Made by a program: the position numbers and the translations under genes. The notes below the pieces were generated by a model that searched no databases, had not been told where the DNA came from, and saw only the letters and a list, made by a program, of their open reading frames with translations. This document shows, piece after piece, positions 18,528 to 27,986 of a stretch of 64,000 bases of DNA. The stretch covers positions 248,001-312,000 of the forward strand of contig NZ_JAAFZB010000093.1 of assembly GCF_010692725.1 (NCBI RefSeq), given 5' to 3'. How positions within the stretch are numbered: the first letter of the stretch is position 1; every line of letters starts with the position of its first letter. Origin of the DNA: Flavihumibacter soli. GTDB lineage: Bacteria > Bacteroidota > Bacteroidia > Sphingobacteriales > Sphingobacteriaceae.

Positions 18528-19853
18528 CTAAATAACTTCTGCCACGACAAAAGTACTTCCCCCGACAAATACCAGGTCATTGTTTCCTGCATTCTTTTTG
18601 GCCGCCTGTAAAGCCTTCTTGACTGAGCCGTAAACATCACCATTTAATCCTAAAGCCCTGGCCTCTTCAGCTAATTCTGCTGCTGCCCTTGCGCGTGGAA
18701 TTTGAGGCTCACAGAAGTAGTATATCGCATCCCGGGGCAGTAAATGAAGAATTTTGGTGATATCTTTATCTTTAACCATTCCGATCACCACATGAAGAGT
18801 ATGATATTCAGAAGCTGCTATGTTCCTTATGACTTCCCGAATGCCGTCTTCATTGTGCCCGGTGTCACAAATCACCAAGGGCTCCGTGCTTATTGTCTGC
18901 CAGCGACCCATTAATCCGGTAAGCGGACCAACCTGTTTTAAAGCATTTTTTAGATGCTCCTGAGTGATCAGAAACCCCTTGTTTCTCAGTTGATCGACCG
19001 CAGATAAGACTGTAGCCAGATTTTTTAGCTGGTATATTCCGGTTAAGTCCAGATCAACATTTAAGGGGGAATCAATCGTGATCACATTTGTCTGGGCGGC
19101 TGAGGGCCGTCGACTAGCGCTTATCGTCAACTTTCCGTGGTTATGTTGCGCATCAGCCCTGGTATCCTCCACTTCCCATTCATCAGAAGCAAAAGTGATT
19201 GGAGAATTATTGTCTGTCGCCGCATTTAAAAATACCAGTTCACTTTCCTGCTGCTTTTCACCTATAACTACCGGCACGCCGGGTTTAATTATGCCGGCTT
19301 TCTCTGAAGCAATCTCTTTTATCGTCTTTCCGAGAATATCTACATGATCCAGCCCGATATTGGTTATTACCGAAAGTACCGGCTCGATGATATTAGTTGA
19401 ATCCAGCCTGCCACCCAAGCCCACTTCAATAACCGCAACATCCACCTGATGCTGAGCAAAATGGTCAAAGGCCATCCCAACAGTAGTTTCAAAAAATGAG
19501 GGGCTGATCTGTTCAATCTGATCCCGGTGTTGATCTATAAAACGGGTTACAGAGCTTTCGGAAATCATCTGCCCATTGATCCGGATCCGTTCACGAAAAT
19601 CCCGCAGGTGTGGAGATGTATATAAACCGGTCTTGTACCCTGCGGTTTGTAGTATAGCTGCAAGCATATGTGAGGTGGAACCCTTACCGTTTGTACCACC
19701 GACATGAATTGAAGTGAATTTGGTTTGGGGGTTACCTAATAGCTGACAAAATTTGATAATATTTTTTAATCCTGGCTTGATAGCAGCCTGGCCCTGGGCA
19801 CTGAACATCGGCAGCCGGGCGTACAGGTATTCAATGGTTTCCTGGTAATTCAT
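18528..19853 (-). CDS. folC: bifunctional folylpolyglutamate / dihydrofolate synthase
   Basis: Adds glutamate to dihydropteroate and to reduced folates in the cytoplasm. The 441-residue protein has the P-loop GGTNGKGST (52-60), the Mur-ligase family segment TNIGLDHVDILGKTIKEIA, the carbamylated-lysine region SEKAGIIKPGVPVVIG and C-terminal VICDTGHNEDGI. All are normal for FolC. It is the last gene of the long minus-strand cluster that begins at 27755, separated by 70 bases from the TonB-like gene. Functionally it does not belong with that envelope cluster but may be read from the same transcript. Confidence 0.95.
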   Translation of the reverse strand: MNYQETIEYLYARLPMFSAQGQAAIKPGLKNIIKFCQLLGNPQTKFTSIHVGGTNGKGSTSHMLAAILQTAGYKTGLYTSPHLRDFRERIRINGQMISESSVTRFIDQHRDQIEQISPSFFETTVGMAFDHFAQHQVDVAVIEVGLGGRLDSTNIIEPVLSVITNIGLDHVDILGKTIKEIASEKAGIIKPGVPVVIGEKQQESELVFLNAATDNNSPITFASDEWEVEDTRADAQHNHGKLTISASRRPSAAQTNVITIDSPLNVDLDLTGIYQLKNLATVLSAVDQLRNKGFLITQEHLKNALKQVGPLTGLMGRWQTISTEPLVICDTGHNEDGIREVIRNIAASEYHTLHVVIGMVKDKDITKILHLLPRDAIYYFCEPQIPRARAAAELAEEARALGLNGDVYGSVKKALQAAKKNAGNNDLVFVGGSTFVVAEVI

Positions 19854-19923
19854 CTTTGAATGACGAATTTAGAGAATTTCAGTCGTAGAATGTCGGTAGA
19901 GGAACGATAGACGATATGAAGGA

Positions 19924-20748
19924 CTATTTAACTTTAAAGTTGAACATGACAACTCCTATCTGAACATCGGGCGCAGACTCCAGTCGGTTAAGCTTGGCAC
20001 CTAAAACGGCGGCTTCACATTTGCGCCATAGTGAGAGGTCCGATAGGGTAGTACCGCGGGCTCCGGCACGTGCAAATATTACTTCTCCGGTTTTGTCTAC
20101 TCGTATTTCCACAGCTATCTTTCCGGAGCTTTGCCCGTTATCACTTATCTGGGGAGTACTCAAGAATCTGCGATTAGCGAGGGTGAGGCTAACGCCGCCA
20201 TTTCCCGAACCACCTTCGCCATAATTAGGGGAGAGTGGGTCTCCATCTTTATCACCCTGGTTTCCGGGCTGATCGCCAGTTCCGTCACCTTTCCCTGTAT
20301 CATCATTCTTCTTTCCCTTGTAAAGGGCATTCTGATTAACAGAGGGTTTGTTCTCTTTAGCCGGCAAACTTACCGATGGGTTGCTGCTGGTACTTTTTTC
20401 CTTGCTCACGATCTCCGGTGCGTCCTCAGCATCTTGTGTCACTATTGATTTATCTGTGACTTCTGATGAGGGTGTATTCGCAGGCGTCGGCTCGGTAATT
20501 ACCTTATCGGGAGGAGTATTATTGGCATCAGGTGCGGCCGATGGCTCGTCGACACTCATATAATCATCACCCATGCCGATCACTGAGGTTCCGTAATTTA
20601 CAATGATACCGCCGGTACCTACTTCTTCTGGTGGCATAGCACGGCTGGCTATGATGAAAAAACTAAGCGCCAGCAAGCCAGCCATAATAGCGGTTGAAAT
20701 GGCGAAAGCTTTGGGATAATAATTTTCCTCTTGTTTGCCGTAGTCCAT
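19924..20748 (-). CDS. TonB/TolA-like energy transducer protein
   Basis: A 274-residue protein with a short cytoplasmic N-terminus, one membrane helix (about 12-33, AFAISTAIMAGLLALSFFII) and a long Pro/Glu/Gly-rich periplasmic stretch containing a lysine- and glycine-rich spacer. A C-terminal domain from about residue 195 (RRFLSTPQISDNGQSSGKIA) reads GKIAVEIRVDKTGEVIFARA, the TonB C-terminal pattern. It should carry proton-motive energy from the ExbB/ExbD motor to an outer-membrane partner. Its start codon overlaps the exbD stop by one base (TAATG), so the two are translationally coupled. The natural partner candidate is the barrel protein encoded upstream in the same operon. TonB versus TolA role is undecided. 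Confidence 0.85.
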   Translation of the reverse strand: MDYGKQEENYYPKAFAISTAIMAGLLALSFFIIASRAMPPEEVGTGGIIVNYGTSVIGMGDDYMSVDEPSAAPDANNTPPDKVITEPTPANTPSSEVTDKSIVTQDAEDAPEIVSKEKSTSSNPSVSLPAKENKPSVNQNALYKGKKNDDTGKGDGTGDQPGNQGDKDGDPLSPNYGEGGSGNGGVSLTLANRRFLSTPQISDNGQSSGKIAVEIRVDKTGEVIFARAGARGTTLSDLSLWRKCEAAVLGAKLNRLESAPDVQIGVVMFNFKVK

Positions 20749-21149
20749 TATTTTTTCGTTTCAGTAGCTAAAACAAGTTTTATCTTCAGTTTGTTAGCGA
20801 TGTCCGTCACATCAACGACATTTTCTATGGCGATAGTACGGTCAGCATACAGAATAATCGTCAGATCGGGTGAAGCTTTCTGATATGTTTCTATTCGCTG
20901 AAAAAGCTGTTCGTAAGGGATTTTCTCCTTCTCAACAAAGTATTCCAGGTCTTTCGTGATAGAAACGTTAATGGTTTTTTGAGGCATCGCCTGTCCGGAA
21001 CTTGAACGCGGCAAAAATAGTTTAACCACATTCGGATTCACTACTGCGGAGGCCAGTAAAAAGAACAGGAGTAAAAAGAACATAATATCGTTCAACGCCG
21101 ATGTATGCACCTCTACTGCCGGTCTTCTGCTTCTTTTTCTAAAATTCAT
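20748..21149 (-). CDS. ExbD/TolR-family motor protein
   Basis: A 133-residue protein with a basic N-terminus (MNFRKRSRRP), one membrane helix starting LNDIMFFLLLFFLL and a periplasmic domain of about 85 residues with INVSITKD and ILYADRTI. Asp21 at the start of the helix is the proton-carrying residue of the ExbD/TolR/MotB family. With the neighbouring ExbB/TolQ protein it should form the proton-driven motor of the cluster. It lies 14 bases after exbB and overlaps the TonB-like gene by one base. Confidence 0.93.
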   Translation of the reverse strand: MNFRKRSRRPAVEVHTSALNDIMFFLLLFFLLASAVVNPNVVKLFLPRSSSGQAMPQKTINVSITKDLEYFVEKEKIPYEQLFQRIETYQKASPDLTIILYADRTIAIENVVDVTDIANKLKIKLVLATETKK

Positions 21150-21163
21150 CTGAGTAGCTTAAA

Positions 21164-21868
21164 TTATTTACCCGGCTCTTCCAGCAGATCTATAAACTCA
21201 ATTGCATCGGTTTCCATTCTTAATATAATTCGGTCAACCATTATATTCAGGATGTGATATAGTACGTAGGCAATGATACCGATTATCAGTCCCGCTGCGG
21301 ATGTTATCATCTTGGTGTAAAGGCCTCCTGAAATAGTTCCGATCTCGATAATACCTTTTATTGAAACGTCATGAAATATAGTAATTACCCCAATGATCGT
21401 ACCGACGAACCCGAGCATAGGAGCAATCCCAGCGATGATTCCAAGAATACTTATATTTTTTTCAAGCTTTGAAACTTCCAGTTTTCCCACATTCTCGATA
21501 GCTCCTTCAATATCTTTGATGGGTCTTCCAATACGTAAGAGCCCTTTCTGCAGCATTCTCCCCAGCGGTGTATTGCTGTTGCGGCAGATGGCAATAGCTG
21601 AATCCAGCTTGCCTGATATAACGCTTTGTTTCACCTGGACCATCAGGTTTGATTCATCCGATGATGCTTTGCGAATAGTTAGGTATCGCTCGACGAAAAT
21701 CACCAATCCAATAAATGCAAGTAAAGCGAGAGGGATCATCACCCAACCCCCTTTAAATAAAAGATCAATGAATCGTAGTTCTTCCGCCTGAGGTGCCACC
21801 ACATTAATCGCGGCGGCTGCGCTGTCTGTAATCGGTTTTAAAGTGTCTGCTTGTAATAGGAACATCAT
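21164..21868 (-). CDS. MotA/TolQ/ExbB proton channel family protein
   Basis: A 234-residue inner-membrane protein with three helices (about 40-60, 140-165, 185-210). The motif GIAPMLGFVGTIIGVI between helix 2 and the following loop is the family signature that lines the proton path with the ExbD aspartate. A short extra N-terminal segment (LQADTLKPITDSAAA) precedes helix 1. Only one base separates it from the HU-like/SPOR gene before it and 14 bases from exbD, so it is embedded in a tight operon. TolQ and ExbB cannot be distinguished by motif; the SPOR and TPR neighbours favour a Tol-like envelope role. Confidence 0.95.
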   Translation of the reverse strand: MMFLLQADTLKPITDSAAAAINVVAPQAEELRFIDLLFKGGWVMIPLALLAFIGLVIFVERYLTIRKASSDESNLMVQVKQSVISGKLDSAIAICRNSNTPLGRMLQKGLLRIGRPIKDIEGAIENVGKLEVSKLEKNISILGIIAGIAPMLGFVGTIIGVITIFHDVSIKGIIEIGTISGGLYTKMITSAAGLIIGIIAYVLYHILNIMVDRIILRMETDAIEFIDLLEEPGK

Positions 21869-21869
21869 T

Positions 21870-22937
21870 TTAATTGGTTTTCTTCGTTTTTACCCGGGCT
21901 ATCCAGGCGTCTTTATTTAAGTCTTTTTGTATTCGGATCAGTCCTGTTTTTGCGGAAGCTTCATCATTGAATGTTCCCAAGCTAATCTTAAGTTTAGAGC
22001 CGGGCATATCCTCCACTATTTTGGCATATACACCTTTTGTTTTCAACTGTTTAATATAGGTTTCCGCTTCGCTTCGACGAGCAAAGGCAGCCCCAATTAT
22101 CTCAAAGGTTACCGATTCTGTCTCCTTCGGGGTAGTGGAAATCTCCGTGCTTACTTCAAGCGTGTCGCGAGGCTTTTCAACTTCAAATCCCTGCTTAGCC
22201 AGTTCCTGGTAGATGGTGTCCGCTTCTGCCAGCGAATCCGCTAAAGTCTTATTAATCGGCGGCTGCTCAGGTTTTTTAGCCGGAATTTTGTGTTCAGGCA
22301 CATTCGTCTTTTGCTTGAACATTTCAAATATTTGGGGATAAAGCAGGTATGCGACAATTCCAATAAGTATAAGGCCCGCTGCGGTAAGAATCATCTTACT
22401 GATAGAACTTACTTTACCGTCCTCTTGCGTTTCTGTTTGTGTCTCCTCAAAAGAAGGGGTTTCGACGCTTATTAACTCTTCCGGCGTATCTTCTTCCGGT
22501 TGCGTTGCGACGGCCACAGCGCCTGGCACCGCAGGCACCTTGATGTCTTGTACAGGGAAAAGACCAAAATATTCACCGTTTGAATCATTTTGGACTCCTG
22601 TAAACTGGTAACCTTCCTTAAGCTTCTTTAATCTGCCCAGCGACTCTATATCGGTTTGTCCGTAAACATCGAGCAGGGATTTCACCTGGGCGACGAATTT
22701 TTCAATAAAATAACTGGCAGTATTTATCGAAATATTTTTCTGCTTACTGATATACTCAGTGAGAATAGTATCATCTTCGGATTCTCTGAAGGATAGGCCA
22801 TGTGAAGGCGGTAAATACTCAGCTTTCTCAGGATCAAAAAAACTACGTTTATATTCTTTGTAAAACGTTCCCAAGGATGGGACATTTACCTCGTCATGCA
22901 GTCGTAGTAAATCCGCGATATAAGGGGCAATGTCCAT
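21870..22937 (-). CDS. HU-like (CCDC81-type) domain, membrane helix and SPOR domain protein
   Basis: A 355-residue protein with three parts. Residues 1-118 look like two tandem HU-fold (CCDC81-type) domains: IADLLRLHDEVNVPSLGTF in the first, QVKSLLDVYGQTDIESLG in the second. Residues 182-201 form one membrane helix. After a Pro/Glu-rich linker, residues about 276-350 form a SPOR domain (SVTFEIIGAAFARRSEAE, then VYAKIVEDMPGSKLKISLG and NDEASAKTGL), which in other proteins binds glycan strands bared at the division septum. The topology puts the HU-like part in the cytoplasm and SPOR in the periplasm. It sits one base before exbB, so it probably works with the motor. Domain names are from recognised patterns; the role is inference. 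Confidence 0.85.
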   Translation of the reverse strand: MDIAPYIADLLRLHDEVNVPSLGTFYKEYKRSFFDPEKAEYLPPSHGLSFRESEDDTILTEYISKQKNISINTASYFIEKFVAQVKSLLDVYGQTDIESLGRLKKLKEGYQFTGVQNDSNGEYFGLFPVQDIKVPAVPGAVAVATQPEEDTPEELISVETPSFEETQTETQEDGKVSSISKMILTAAGLILIGIVAYLLYPQIFEMFKQKTNVPEHKIPAKKPEQPPINKTLADSLAEADTIYQELAKQGFEVEKPRDTLEVSTEISTTPKETESVTFEIIGAAFARRSEAETYIKQLKTKGVYAKIVEDMPGSKLKISLGTFNDEASAKTGLIRIQKDLNKDAWIARVKTKKTN

Positions 22938-22979
22938 TCGGGTAAAGATAATTTATAATTCGAAAATCGGGCAATCAAA

Positions 22980-24665
22980 TCAGAAGGAGTAGTTGAATCC
23001 GCCTAATGCATTAAATCCTAACTTCTGATAGTAAAGGTACTGCTGATATGATTTTCCAAAAATATTGTTAGCCCGTAAATACACACCCAGTTTGTTATTG
23101 ATCCTGTATTTTGCCCCGGCGCTCAGATCCGCATAACTCTTTATCACTTCATAGTTTTCAACAGGCAATGGATTGAAGGTGACTGTCTTTGCGTTGCTCT
23201 CACCGTTCAAAAATATTTCAGCGTCAAGGCTAAGCTTTTCATTCACCCTTCCTCTTAGATTGGAACTCAATCGAATGGCTGGTTTAAACCACGCTTCTTT
23301 TTCCGTGGCCATTTTGTAGCTGGCAGCCTCTGCTTTTCCGCTTATGTCAATAGCGCTTGAAACCTTAAAGCTCATTTCACCTTCAAAACCCAGAATACTG
23401 CTGACTCCATCATCATAAATAACGTTGAACCGACTTACATTATAAGGGTCGTTAACGAACAAGGGCAGGTCTTCAATTCTCTTATAATAAGCCATTGCCT
23501 TAAATCCAACACCTGCACCTGCATTACCTTTAACACCTCCGAAGAGGTTCATTTTCTCAATTGCATTCTTAACCAGGTAATCCTTCCCAAGGTATGGGTT
23601 TTCAACACTTAAATCCCGGATGCTCGTTTTCAGAACGTCACCATTTAACCCGGCAAACAGGACAGCATATTCAGCTGCGATCGGAAATTCTGCGGATACT
23701 GCCGGCAATAAGTTAAACCGGCTTTCTGCCCCAAATTCATGAACCAGGTTTAAGCCCAGGTTCAGAAAGAAACCGTTCCCCTGATATTTAATGTAAGGAT
23801 TAGCTCTCAAAAGGTTGTTGCTGATATCATATAGGGAATCCTTTACGCCGGTATAATCAGCGGACGCACCGATGCCAATATGAAAATTCCCAAGCGGCCG
23901 GTTAACATAACCGCTTAAAGTAAAGGAGTTTTCCCGTGCCTGAGCGTTATTGCCAAATAAATACCCATTTGCCTTAACGGCGTAATTGGCTATATCGGGG
24001 TCCTGTGAATAATTGCTCAGCATCTCACCTTCGGCTTCTATGAGATTGAAACGTTGTTTTAAAGGATCTGCCGTAGGAGCGGGGAATTCGGGATTGAAAC
24101 CGTAAAAGAAAGTAGATCGGCGGTTATAACCAATCTTTCCGGCATATGTTTTATCGGTGCCAATACTGCGACCAAATCCGGAGATCTCCTGCTCTGAAAA
24201 CTGCTGCTTATTGATGCTTCCCTGCTGCGATAAATGCTTGATGAACATCCCGGCCTGCAAGGCTTCATCCTTACCCGTATTAATATAAACCTCACCCAGA
24301 CCTGTATTTAAATTTCCGACTCCAATCTTAACAAGGTTGTTGGATAAGGTAATCTCGCGTTCAGCTGCTAGTTGCTGGGCCTGCAACTCTTTGATATTCG
24401 AATTCAGTTCGAGCTTCTTATCGATTACTGTATACGTTAAAACTGGTTTGAACGGTTTGTTATCGTTCAAATCAGGACTGCGTCTAATCTTTACCGCTTC
24501 TGCAAGAATCGGCTTATAAGGACGGACCACTTCAATTTCTTCTGCTATGCTCGCTTTCTCAGGTTCCTTCTTAGGCTGTTCTTTTACCTGGGCCAGTGCT
24601 GAAACCGAAAAAGATATCAGGCATGCAGTAAAGGAGTATTTTATATAAGACTGGTGTAACTTCAT
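22980..24665 (-). CDS. outer-membrane beta-barrel protein of the ExbBD/SPOR cluster
   Basis: A 561-residue protein with a signal peptide (cut after SALA) and a conserved N-terminal segment EEIEVVRPYKPILAEAVKI that could contact a TonB-like partner. The rest is a long series of alternating amphipathic strands ending in aromatic Phe (FNYSF), typical of an outer-membrane barrel with 16 to 20 strands. No plug domain of a classical TonB-dependent receptor is visible; the length is too short for plug plus 22 strands. It lies 60 bases after the TPR gene and 42 before the HU-like/SPOR gene. Role as energised outer-membrane end of the machine is inferred. Confidence 0.75.
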   Translation of the reverse strand: MKLHQSYIKYSFTACLISFSVSALAQVKEQPKKEPEKASIAEEIEVVRPYKPILAEAVKIRRSPDLNDNKPFKPVLTYTVIDKKLELNSNIKELQAQQLAAEREITLSNNLVKIGVGNLNTGLGEVYINTGKDEALQAGMFIKHLSQQGSINKQQFSEQEISGFGRSIGTDKTYAGKIGYNRRSTFFYGFNPEFPAPTADPLKQRFNLIEAEGEMLSNYSQDPDIANYAVKANGYLFGNNAQARENSFTLSGYVNRPLGNFHIGIGASADYTGVKDSLYDISNNLLRANPYIKYQGNGFFLNLGLNLVHEFGAESRFNLLPAVSAEFPIAAEYAVLFAGLNGDVLKTSIRDLSVENPYLGKDYLVKNAIEKMNLFGGVKGNAGAGVGFKAMAYYKRIEDLPLFVNDPYNVSRFNVIYDDGVSSILGFEGEMSFKVSSAIDISGKAEAASYKMATEKEAWFKPAIRLSSNLRGRVNEKLSLDAEIFLNGESNAKTVTFNPLPVENYEVIKSYADLSAGAKYRINNKLGVYLRANNIFGKSYQQYLYYQKLGFNALGGFNYSF

Positions 24666-24725
24666 TATCTAAGCATTTTATATGGGAATCACCGGCACCC
24701 TAAGGGGATACCGCATGACCTAATT

Positions 24726-27700
24726 TTAATTCTTGGTGTTCAACTTTGACAGCTTTTCCCTGGCAACAGGGAGTATGTCCTCCTCTTTCCCTTCGTAATT
24801 CTCGATGATGCTCTGAAGAGTGCTTTTAGCCTGAAAGTTATCATTCATGGCAGTGTAGTTATCTGCGATCAGGATAAATGTTTTCGCTACCCAGTAATCA
24901 TGCGATGGCATTTTATTCGTAAGTTCAAACGCAGTCTTCAGCGAAGTTTTATAATCGGCCTTCAGGTATTGCAGATGAGCCACATTATACTTTGCTTCCG
25001 CACCAGCCACCGACTTGGTTTTTTCTCCCACACCGGTGAACTCCTTAAGGGCAGCTGTTGTGTCACCTTTAGCAAGATTTGCTTTTCCCGCGTATAGTGC
25101 TGCACGCAGTTTGTCCTCTTCAGATGCTGACGCTGATTCCTTAATGAGAGATACATATTTTAAAGTCTCATCAGGCATGTCGATATGCGAATATGCCTCC
25201 ATCAGGTTATTAACTGCAAAGCCATAATTCGCTTTATATTCTGAAGTTATTTCCAGTTTTTTAAGGTGAACGATTGCCTCGTTATATTTTTTCTGCTTCA
25301 GGTAGATGTTTGAGATGCTGATCAATGCCCGTTCTGTAAACTCGCTTGTCCAGTCATTCAGAATAAATTCATAGTCAGGTATAGCCTCATCCGGACGCCC
25401 AAGTTTTACCAGGCTTTCTGCCCGTATAAACTTAGCATGCTTTTCATGGATCGCCTTTGGAAATTTATCGAAGTAGGCATGTACTGCCTCGAAAGTTCCT
25501 GTATAATCACCTTTCAAAAACCGGTTGTTTGCTGCCTGAAAGGTCAGGTTATCCTGCTCGGATGTACTCAGGTTTCCAATGCTTGTCGTGTTGGCATAGG
25601 CGAGGAAGCCATCCGCATCAGATTTATCAAGATAGATGTTTTTGATAGATTCAAGGGCCTGTTTTGCCTCATCAGTGGTTGAATACTCATTTACCACACG
25701 CTTGAACGTTTCCAGGGCCGCATCATCCTGGTCCTGATTGTACTGGACCAAGCCTATTGTAACCAGGGCACGGGGAACATAACTACTACGTGGATATTTT
25801 TGAATAAGTGCCGTCAGGTCGGCCTTAGATTTATCAAAGTCACCTTTCACAAAGTATGTATATGCTATTTCGAACCCGGCATCATCAGCATAATTTGAAT
25901 TGGGATACTTGGCGAGAAGCGACTGATGTGTAGCTATCTTAGCATCGTTCTGGGTTTCTAGCCCCTGTATCATACCCCTTTGGAATAGCGCGTAGTCTTC
26001 GCCCGGGGCATTGGAAGCGATGATCTTGTTATAGCTCGATAAGGCATTCCCATAACTTTTAAGTACAAAGTATGAATCTGCAAGCCGTACCGTCGCATCA
26101 TTCAACGTATTACGATCACGCTCATTACTTTGGATAAACCGTGTGAAATAGGTAGCAGCCTTCCCGTAATTTTCATGTTCAAAGGCAGCATAAGCTAAGG
26201 CATAGTTCGCAAAGTTATATACCTCTGTTTTGCGGGCTGCCGGCATCGCCAGGAACTTTTCAAAGTTATCTACAGACTCCCCAAACTTTCTTACCTCAAA
26301 CATAGCCTCCGCCAGCCAATAAGTGGATAAAGCTTCAATATCTTCATCCACTGCGTTGTTATTCGACCGCATGAACACTGATATCGCGTTCTGAAAAGCG
26401 CGCTCATTATAGAATTCAAGGCCGCGGTAATAAGTTACTTTCTGGTATGCGGCCTTGGCATTTTGATTTTTGTTCGGAATGCTCTCAAGGATATCAATAG
26501 CGTCTTTATAGTTCTTTGTCGTTAGTAAGATCTCTCCTAACAAAGTCTTAGCCTCGTCCGTGCGCTTGGACTTAGGATATGTTTTTAAGAACTCCTGAGC
26601 CGCATCTAAGGCCACCTGATGAAATTCAAGTTCGTATGACAGCTTGGCGTAGTTAAACAAGCCTTCTTCCTGTAGTGCCTTGTCAAAGTTTAAACGGGAA
26701 GCCTTGAAAAAGGCGCTTCTGGCAGATTGCTTGTTTCCTGTCTTTAAAAAGGATTCCCCCAGGGCGATCATCCCGCTCTGAAAATACTGATCGGGCGTAT
26801 CGAGTTTTTCCAGTTCCTTTACCGCCTTCTGATAGTCCTTTAGCTTATAATACGTATAACCGATCTGGTAACTATCCTGGTTATTCTGAGTTTTTCCCTT
26901 ATCATTTGCCTGGAAGCGCTGGTAATACTCTCCAGCATTTTTGTAATCCGACTTCGCGAAATAGGAAGCACCGATTATGCGCAGCATTTCGGTTTGGTAT
27001 TGCTGATCAATAGTTTTAAGCGCCGGGATAGTATACTTTAAGACATCGTCATACCGCTTGTCGAGAAAATAGAGCGCGGAAATGTAATACGGATAGGAAT
27101 TCTGATAGGTAGTGGAACCTTTAAGTCGTTCAAACTCGCGCAATGCTGTCTTATAATCTGCACTTAGATAATTGATGTACGCGTAATAGTAAATCGACGG
27201 CTCCTTATACTCCGTGCTCTCATCTTTAAGTTTCCCAAATAAAGGCTCTGCACTCGTATAGTTTTTCGTTTCGAAAAAAGAGTACCCTAATTTGAAACGA
27301 TATTCTGCACTTTCCTTAGCAGTTAAAGAGTTCTGGTCGATCTTTTTAAACCATTCGATGGCTTTAGGATAATTTCTTTGTGCAAAATAAGATCGTCCCA
27401 CCTGGTAGTAAGCAATACGTGTGTTTGCATTCACCGGATGTCGTGCGATGAATTTCAAGAACAGGCTTTCGGCATCCTGATTACCTAATTCGAGCGCACA
27501 AAGCGCCTGGTAATACTCAGAATTCTCTTTCAGAAGACTTATCTCCTTATCGTTCAGGGGCTTTCCCTCCGGCAGGATATTCCAGCTTTTCACGCGGCTG
27601 AACTGTTCGGACGCTGCTGCATACTTCCCATGGTCCAGTAGCTCTAATCCAGTTTTATAGGATTGATTAAGCGTGTACCAGGCTGTTTGCTGAGAGTAAG

Positions 27701-27755
27701 AGTTGCTGAAAAGAAATGACAGGAAAAATGTGAGGCAGATATATCGATTTAACAT
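24726..27755 (-). CDS. large exported TPR protein
   Basis: A 1009-residue protein with a signal peptide (cleavage near SNSYSQ) and almost nothing but tetratricopeptide-type helix pairs, with the recurring pattern Y..GxxxFxxxxYxxAxxxF, for example YFAQRNYPKAIEWFKKI and YFAKSDYKNAGEYYQRF. Such arrays bind protein partners and occur in periplasmic proteins like CpoB and BamD. It is the first gene of the cluster with barrel, HU-like/SPOR and ExbBD-TonB proteins, and has its own -7 box at 27778-27785. A periplasmic scaffold for the complex is the simplest idea. No enzyme domain is visible. Confidence 0.85.
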   Translation of the reverse strand: MLNRYICLTFFLSFLFSNSYSQQTAWYTLNQSYKTGLELLDHGKYAAASEQFSRVKSWNILPEGKPLNDKEISLLKENSEYYQALCALELGNQDAESLFLKFIARHPVNANTRIAYYQVGRSYFAQRNYPKAIEWFKKIDQNSLTAKESAEYRFKLGYSFFETKNYTSAEPLFGKLKDESTEYKEPSIYYYAYINYLSADYKTALREFERLKGSTTYQNSYPYYISALYFLDKRYDDVLKYTIPALKTIDQQYQTEMLRIIGASYFAKSDYKNAGEYYQRFQANDKGKTQNNQDSYQIGYTYYKLKDYQKAVKELEKLDTPDQYFQSGMIALGESFLKTGNKQSARSAFFKASRLNFDKALQEEGLFNYAKLSYELEFHQVALDAAQEFLKTYPKSKRTDEAKTLLGEILLTTKNYKDAIDILESIPNKNQNAKAAYQKVTYYRGLEFYNERAFQNAISVFMRSNNNAVDEDIEALSTYWLAEAMFEVRKFGESVDNFEKFLAMPAARKTEVYNFANYALAYAAFEHENYGKAATYFTRFIQSNERDRNTLNDATVRLADSYFVLKSYGNALSSYNKIIASNAPGEDYALFQRGMIQGLETQNDAKIATHQSLLAKYPNSNYADDAGFEIAYTYFVKGDFDKSKADLTALIQKYPRSSYVPRALVTIGLVQYNQDQDDAALETFKRVVNEYSTTDEAKQALESIKNIYLDKSDADGFLAYANTTSIGNLSTSEQDNLTFQAANNRFLKGDYTGTFEAVHAYFDKFPKAIHEKHAKFIRAESLVKLGRPDEAIPDYEFILNDWTSEFTERALISISNIYLKQKKYNEAIVHLKKLEITSEYKANYGFAVNNLMEAYSHIDMPDETLKYVSLIKESASASEEDKLRAALYAGKANLAKGDTTAALKEFTGVGEKTKSVAGAEAKYNVAHLQYLKADYKTSLKTAFELTNKMPSHDYWVAKTFILIADNYTAMNDNFQAKSTLQSIIENYEGKEEDILPVAREKLSKLNTKN

Positions 27756-27777
27756 ATGTATTCTAAACTGGATAAGG

Positions 27778-27785
27778 CAAAATTA
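27778..27785 (-). promoter_or_regulatory. -7 box upstream of the TPR/ExbBD cluster
   Basis: TAATTTTG on the minus strand fits TAnnTTTG and lies 22 bases before the ATG of the TPR gene. It is the only strong candidate promoter found for the six-gene envelope cluster; no clear -33 element was seen. Confidence 0.45.
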
Positions 27786-27986
27786 GTTTAAAGCGTAATG
27801 CTTGGTTCACAGAAGAAATTAACAACTGTTGAAAACAGCAATCTAACGTTGTGACAGCAAAGATGGTATTAAGTTTTAGATGTTATACTTCAGATTTTAG
27901 ATATTAGTTCTCTAATTGCGCCGCTGAATTGCATTAATATGCCTCCCGGAAAGCTCCGGTTTGAAACAGGCAAATTACCTGCCAGA

